Positions 31,086 to 34,077 of a DNA stretch of 34,077 nucleotides are shown piece after piece. A program made the position numbers and the translations under genes. The stretch spans positions 1 to 34,077 of the forward strand of contig CASEKR010000061.1 in assembly GCA_949288585.1 (NCBI GenBank). The letters are read 5' to 3'. The stretch's first letter is position 1. Each line of letters opens with the position of its first letter. Below the pieces are notes generated by a model, which made no database searches, was not told where the DNA came from, and worked only from the letters and a program-made list of their open reading frames with translations. This DNA comes from an uncultured Bacteroides sp. (GTDB lineage Bacteria > Bacteroidota > Bacteroidia > Bacteroidales > Bacteroidaceae).

Positions 31086-32132
31086 ATGAAGAAAAGTTTA
31101 TTTGTGCTTGGCGTGGCCGTAGCGGCTCTGGCAAGCTGTACGAATGAGGAAGTGGTAAGTATGCCGGAAGGCCGTGCCATTGGATTCAACAGCTTTGTGA
31201 ATAACAACACGAAGGCTGTTACGGAAGTTAATGGTACTAATTTGACAAGTTTCTATGTTTTCGGAAACTATGGTGAAGGGACATGGACACCGGTTTATAC
31301 GAATGTAGAAGTGAAAGGCGGCGTTGTAGGTGATGATTCTGAATGGACTCCGACGGAGGTTGCTTATTGGGAAGTATCTGAGAAATATCGTTTCGCAGCT
31401 TATTCTAACGGTAATTCATCTACTACTGCAACTTTTGACGCTGCCAACCAAAAAATGACATTTGCGGGTTACAAGGCAGTAGACAATCAGAAAGACTTGA
31501 TTGTAGCTATTCCCGCAGAGGTGACGAGTGATGCTGATGCTACGCAGAATGATGATGTCAACTTGTCTTTCTATCACATGTTGTCCCAGGTGAAGTTCAC
31601 TTTCAATACAACAGACTCCAAGGATTATACCATGAAGATTTCTGATGTAAAGGTTGAAAATGCCACTGTTCAAGCAGACGGTACTTATACTTACAACGCT
31701 GCAGGCAATACTATCGACTGGACGGGCAGTGCCACGTCTGGTACTTATGAATTTGGTACATTGAATGACATTGCAGAAGATATCGCACCTGATGGCTCTA
31801 CTAATTCGCTGGCTCTTCTTGTTATTCCTCAAGAGAATACAAATACATTGAATGTAACATTTACTGCCACATTCTGGGATGCAGCGCACAGTGAAGAATC
31901 TCCTATTGCAAAAGGGAACTTTAGGGCATCTTTGGCATACGAAGGTCAAAGCTTGGCTCTAGGAACAACGGCTAATACTTGGACTCCCGGCTTCAAGTAT
32001 AATTACAGTGTAACAATCAACGGTTCAACCATTGACCCGGACTTGGAAGAAAAGGTAATCAAGTTTAATGTAGATGCAGTTGATGGCTGGGATGATGCTA
32101 CGGGCATGCTACCTACTCCTGGTGTAGTATAG
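31086..32132 (+). CDS. Fimbrillin-family lipoprotein (Mfa-like)
   Basis: The product has 348 residues with lipobox LASC (Cys18), followed by TNEEVVSMPEGRAIGFNSFV. The order seen in fimbrillins is present: RAIGFNSFVNNNTKAV, then a short strand-rich segment with AYWEVSEKYRFAAYS, then VNLSFYHMLSQVKFTF, ending with WTPGFKYNYSVTING. Fimbrillins are exported as lipoproteins, trimmed by a protease and polymerised into type V pili by strand exchange. The coding sequence is clearly AT-richer than the flanking genes, as expected for an exchanged or fast-evolving surface antigen. It could be a stalk or tip subunit; that cannot be decided here. Confidence 0.85.
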   Translation: MKKSLFVLGVAVAALASCTNEEVVSMPEGRAIGFNSFVNNNTKAVTEVNGTNLTSFYVFGNYGEGTWTPVYTNVEVKGGVVGDDSEWTPTEVAYWEVSEKYRFAAYSNGNSSTTATFDAANQKMTFAGYKAVDNQKDLIVAIPAEVTSDADATQNDDVNLSFYHMLSQVKFTFNTTDSKDYTMKISDVKVENATVQADGTYTYNAAGNTIDWTGSATSGTYEFGTLNDIAEDIAPDGSTNSLALLVIPQENTNTLNVTFTATFWDAAHSEESPIAKGNFRASLAYEGQSLALGTTANTWTPGFKYNYSVTINGSTIDPDLEEKVIKFNVDAVDGWDDATGMLPTPGVV

Positions 32133-32154
32133 TAACATATTTTTCTTTCTCTCT

Positions 32155-32267
32155 GTCATGTCGAGCGCAGTCGAGACATCTTACTAAACCATTGCGTACA
32201 TAGTGAGACTTCTCGATACCCCTCTTATCTCCCCCGTTATCGGGGGAGAACAACGCTCGGGGTGGCA
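32155..32267. repeat. Composite palindromic repeat with a nested hairpin
   Basis: The left arm CTGTCATGTCGAGCGCAGTC is of the widespread Bacteroidales palindrome type. The expected right arm is present only in pieces (TTCTCGATACCCCT and CGCTCGGGGTGGCAG), separated by a perfect 8-bp hairpin CTCCCCCG-TTAT-CGGGGGAG at 32229-32248. This looks like one repeat inserted in another. It follows the fimbrillin gene and could also slow transcription. Confidence 0.5.
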
Positions 32268-32324
32268 GTGAGAAAACAGCCGTGTAGAATGACGCTGTAA
32301 AATGTTATATTCATAAATGTAATT

Positions 32325-32543
32325 ATGATTGGAGAAGAACAAGTTATAAAGGTTCTGCACTTTACTCCGGTGGAGGATTTGAATCTTTTTGAATATCCGG
32401 GATTGACGTATTTCCGCAATCAATACGGTGAAATCGTCGTGAAGGATGATACGGATTTTTTCGTGGTAGGTAAAGGGAGGGAATTAATTCCCGCAAAAAG
32501 CATTGAAGAGATGGAGGATATCCTCGACAGACTGAGGAAGTGA
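32325..32543 (+). CDS. Small protein of unknown function
   Basis: The product has 72 residues, MIGEEQVIKVLHFTPVEDLN and onward, acidic, with no signal peptide or membrane segment. It contains a beta-rich middle (NQYGEIVVKDDTDFFVVGKG) and a helical end (IEEMEDILDRLRK). I do not recognise a family. It is a real-looking protein by composition and sits between two fimbrial genes, with AT-richer DNA than its surroundings. No promoter consensus was found in the 190 bp upstream. It may be a chance open frame, but the amino acid pattern argues against that. Confidence 0.5.
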   Translation: MIGEEQVIKVLHFTPVEDLNLFEYPGLTYFRNQYGEIVVKDDTDFFVVGKGRELIPAKSIEEMEDILDRLRK

Positions 32544-32649
32544 ATTTCATTCTCATTACCGGTTGCCGGGGCTTGGCCGCCCCCGCAGCCACCAGGCGGA
32601 CTGATGTCCGCACGAGGACTTTGACAGGATGGGGAAATGGGAATTTAGA

Positions 32650-32748
32650 CCACAGATAACGCAGATAATACTGGATTAAACACAGATTTTAGTATTTAGA
32701 TTATTAAGAATCAGTGCTTATCCGTATAATCAGTGCCATCTGTGGTTA
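32650..32748. repeat. Dispersed inverted repeat (CCACAGAT / ATCTGTGG)
   Basis: The element opens CCACAGATAACGCAGATAAT and closes ATCAGTGCCATCTGTGG, forming imperfect terminal inverted repeats of about 17 bp over 99 bp of AT-rich DNA. Such CCACAGAT palindromes are frequent intergenic elements in Bacteroidota. The gap 32544-32826 has no other feature. Confidence 0.55.
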
Positions 32749-32826
32749 ATCCCGCTAAATTATCATTCCCCTTCCTGTCATCGTTCGTTCACACAGTATT
32801 AACTTAACGAATAGGAGAACAAACGT

Positions 32827-33177
32827 ATGGCACAACTGAAGTATGCCCTCGACCTCAACTTGAAGGCTTATCCCAACGAACTGACACCCGATGTGGACAA
32901 TGACTATACCGTCAAGGTACACACGCAGAGCACACCGCTGACGCAGGAGGACATCGCCGCCTCTGTGGCCGACCGCCTGGGCGAAGAGCCGGCCCGCGTG
33001 AAAAGCATCATAGAAATATTCATGGAAGAGGTGTCGCTGGCCGTGGCCAGTGGCTATTGCGTGTCGGCCGACGCTTTCTATGCCCGCCCCGTGGCATCGG
33101 GCGTGGTGACGGACGATGAGCTTTCGCAAGCCGTCGACCGCGAGCAGGTGAAGGTGTACCTTACATTGCCGGCATGA
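32827..33177 (+). CDS. HU-like DNA-binding domain protein, N-terminal part of a split HU/DUF4469 gene
   Basis: The product has 116 residues: MAQLKYALDLNLKAYPNELT, then LTQEDIAASVADRLGEEPARVKSIIEIF and ASGYCVSADAFYARPVASGVV. This is the HU-like N-terminal domain found in Bacteroidota proteins that continue with a DUF4469 Ig-like domain. Here the frame ends at 33177 after VYLTLPA and the DUF4469 part follows in the -1 frame. The usual linker between the domains seems lost at the junction. The pair is therefore either a frameshifted gene or two translationally coupled genes. Family members bind DNA by fold, but their role is not established. Confidence 0.7.
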   Translation: MAQLKYALDLNLKAYPNELTPDVDNDYTVKVHTQSTPLTQEDIAASVADRLGEEPARVKSIIEIFMEEVSLAVASGYCVSADAFYARPVASGVVTDDELSQAVDREQVKVYLTLPA

Positions 33178-33563
33178 CCAGTGCCTTTACCGACGCCACG
33201 ACGCGCGTCCCCCTGCCCATGGCCGGAGGCGAGATGGCGGTGCTGACGGGCAACGGGCTGAAGCTGGTGGGCGACGACCCGTCGGTGGGCATCACGCTGA
33301 CTTCGGTGTCCGACCCCGATACGTCGTTCTTCATCCCGCCCGTGAAGGTGTCGCCCAACACGCCCAAGAAGCTCCAGTTCAGCCTGCCCGCCGGCGTGAC
33401 CGAGGGAGAGTGGACGGTGCAGGTGACCACGCAATACAGCTCTGGTTCGACCCTCACGAAAGAGCCTCGTACTTTCACCTTGCCTCATCCCATCGTGGTG
33501 GGCGAAGTGACCGAGCCGGGAGGCAGCGACGATGACGACAGTGGGCAGGGCACTTTCGGGTAA
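33174..33563 (+). CDS. DUF4469-like Ig-fold protein, C-terminal part of the split gene
   Basis: The product has 129 residues, beginning at an ATG that overlaps the preceding stop (ATGA). Similarity to the DUF4469 domain seems to begin before this ATG: the same frame reads PYIAGMTSAFTDATTR across it, which supports an ancestral fusion. The domain continues GGEMAVLTGNGLKLVGDDPS and EWTVQVTTQYSSGSTLTKEP, then an acidic tail (GGSDDDDSGQGTFG). There is no signal peptide. If not translated by coupling, this half is dead. Confidence 0.6.
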   Translation: MTSAFTDATTRVPLPMAGGEMAVLTGNGLKLVGDDPSVGITLTSVSDPDTSFFIPPVKVSPNTPKKLQFSLPAGVTEGEWTVQVTTQYSSGSTLTKEPRTFTLPHPIVVGEVTEPGGSDDDDSGQGTFG

Positions 33564-33584
33564 GCAGCATACCTCCACCCGGGT

Positions 33585-33703
33585 AGGTGGCAGACTCCCA
33601 CATAGCATAGGTGGCAGACCCCCACATAGTATAGGTGGCAGACCCCCACATAGTATAGGTGGGGGTGTCTCACTCGAATAGGTGGGGGTGTCTCACCTCA
33701 ACA
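33585..33703. repeat. Tandem array of three direct 24-bp units and two inverted-type 23-bp units
   Basis: Units of type A (AGGTGGCAGACYCCCACATA) start at 33585, 33609 and 33633. Type B units (AGGTGGGGGTGTCTCAC) start at 33657 and 33680. B is close to the reverse complement of A, so A3 and B1 can form a hairpin (AGACCCCCAC with GTGGGGGTGTCT, one bulge). The array occupies most of the gap between the DUF4469 part and the next fimbrillin. It has no spacers and is not a CRISPR. Confidence 0.8.
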
Positions 33704-33739
33704 GTATGAATATCTATTAACGACTAAAAACTGACGAAT

Positions 33740-34077
33740 ATGAAACGTATATTCCCCATCCATTTATTCTGCCTTTCGGGCGTGGCCTTGGTGTTGGGGG
33801 CCTGCACAAGCGAGGTGACCGACGGCGGCAATACCCCTGCCGACGGCCCTGTCCCTATTTCTTTTCAGACGCCCGAGACGCGCGCGGCAAAAGACGGTTT
33901 CGATGTCGGCGATGCCTTCTCCGTGTGGGGCTGGTATGCCGACGATGCGGGTACGAACTCCCAGCAGGTATTCAACGCTGAAGAGGTGACGAACGGCGGC
34001 AACAACTCGTGGAGCTACGACGGGACGCAGTACTGGATTGCGGGGAAGACGTATGACTTTTATGCGGTGTATCCGAC
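33740..34077 (+). CDS. Fimbrillin-family lipoprotein, N-terminal part (cut by window edge)
   Basis: About 112 residues are visible from the ATG at 33740: a signal peptide with lipobox VLGAC (Cys22), TSEVTDGGNTP, then VPISFQTPETRAAKDGFDVG, GDAFSVWGWYADDAG and QYWIAGKTYDFYAVYP. This ISF..TR...F..GD.FSVWGWY order is typical of Mfa-like fimbrillins. It is a second fimbrillin after 31086-32132 but is GC-rich like the genome. Its start lies 37 bp after a hairpin-forming repeat array that might modulate its expression. The rest runs off the window. Confidence 0.85.
   Translation, partial: MKRIFPIHLFCLSGVALVLGACTSEVTDGGNTPADGPVPISFQTPETRAAKDGFDVGDAFSVWGWYADDAGTNSQQVFNAEEVTNGGNNSWSYDGTQYWIAGKTYDFYAVYP

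Noticed and set aside
33585-33703. CRISPR array
   Set aside because: There are no unique spacers, and the units change polarity within the array.

Overview
The window comes from a GC-rich member of the Bacteroidales (Bacteroidota). Evidence: SusC/SusD outer-membrane glycan uptake pairs, many lipoproteins with Cys lipoboxes, type V (Mfa/Fim-like) fimbrial proteins, DUF4270/DUF4907/DUF3575-type families, and promoters of the Bacteroides form (TTTG, about 20 bp, TAnnTTTG) rather than sigma70 form. I cannot fix the genus. No tRNA, rRNA or CRISPR array was seen.

Left part (1-13.7 kb, minus strand). A beta-mannan-type polysaccharide utilization locus runs leftwards from 12551 to 2747: susC, susD, two surface glycan-binding lipoproteins (the second with six IPT/TIG domains) and a GH26 mannanase-like lipoprotein, with gaps of 11-20 bp and a strong intrinsic terminator at the end. 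A second, broken susC (1-2140) begins another leftward operon. Both susC genes carry the same 70-bp promoter block (59 of 70 positions identical), so they are probably controlled together. A LytTR-type regulator whose receiver domain lacks the usual phospho-acceptor Asp lies directly upstream of the intact locus.

Middle (14-20.6 kb). A divergent module pairs an outer-membrane barrel and a DUF4270 lipoprotein (minus) with a Kelch lipoprotein and a DUF4907 lipoprotein (plus); its function is unknown. Then come rplS (ribosomal protein L19) and an AT-rich, probably acquired type II restriction-modification pair (Eco29kI-like GIY-YIG nuclease plus C5 cytosine methyltransferase). CCGCGG, the site expected for this family, occurs only twice in the window by my count.

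Right part (20.8-28.4 kb, plus). A four-gene envelope operon encodes a split 5'-nucleotidase (C-terminal domain first, then the metallophosphoesterase) and two tandem paralogues fusing a GH3/NagZ-like domain to a serine beta-lactamase-like domain. The first paralogue has lost the GH3 catalytic motifs; the second keeps them.

Right end (28.6-34.1 kb, plus). A type V fimbria-like locus with a textbook promoter encodes a DUF3575 outer-membrane protein, a DUF5119-like lipoprotein, an AT-rich fimbrillin, a small unknown protein, an HU-like/DUF4469 gene split in two frames, and a second fimbrillin cut by the window edge. The intergenic regions are unusually rich in short tandem arrays with 22-24 bp periods and in palindromic repeats.
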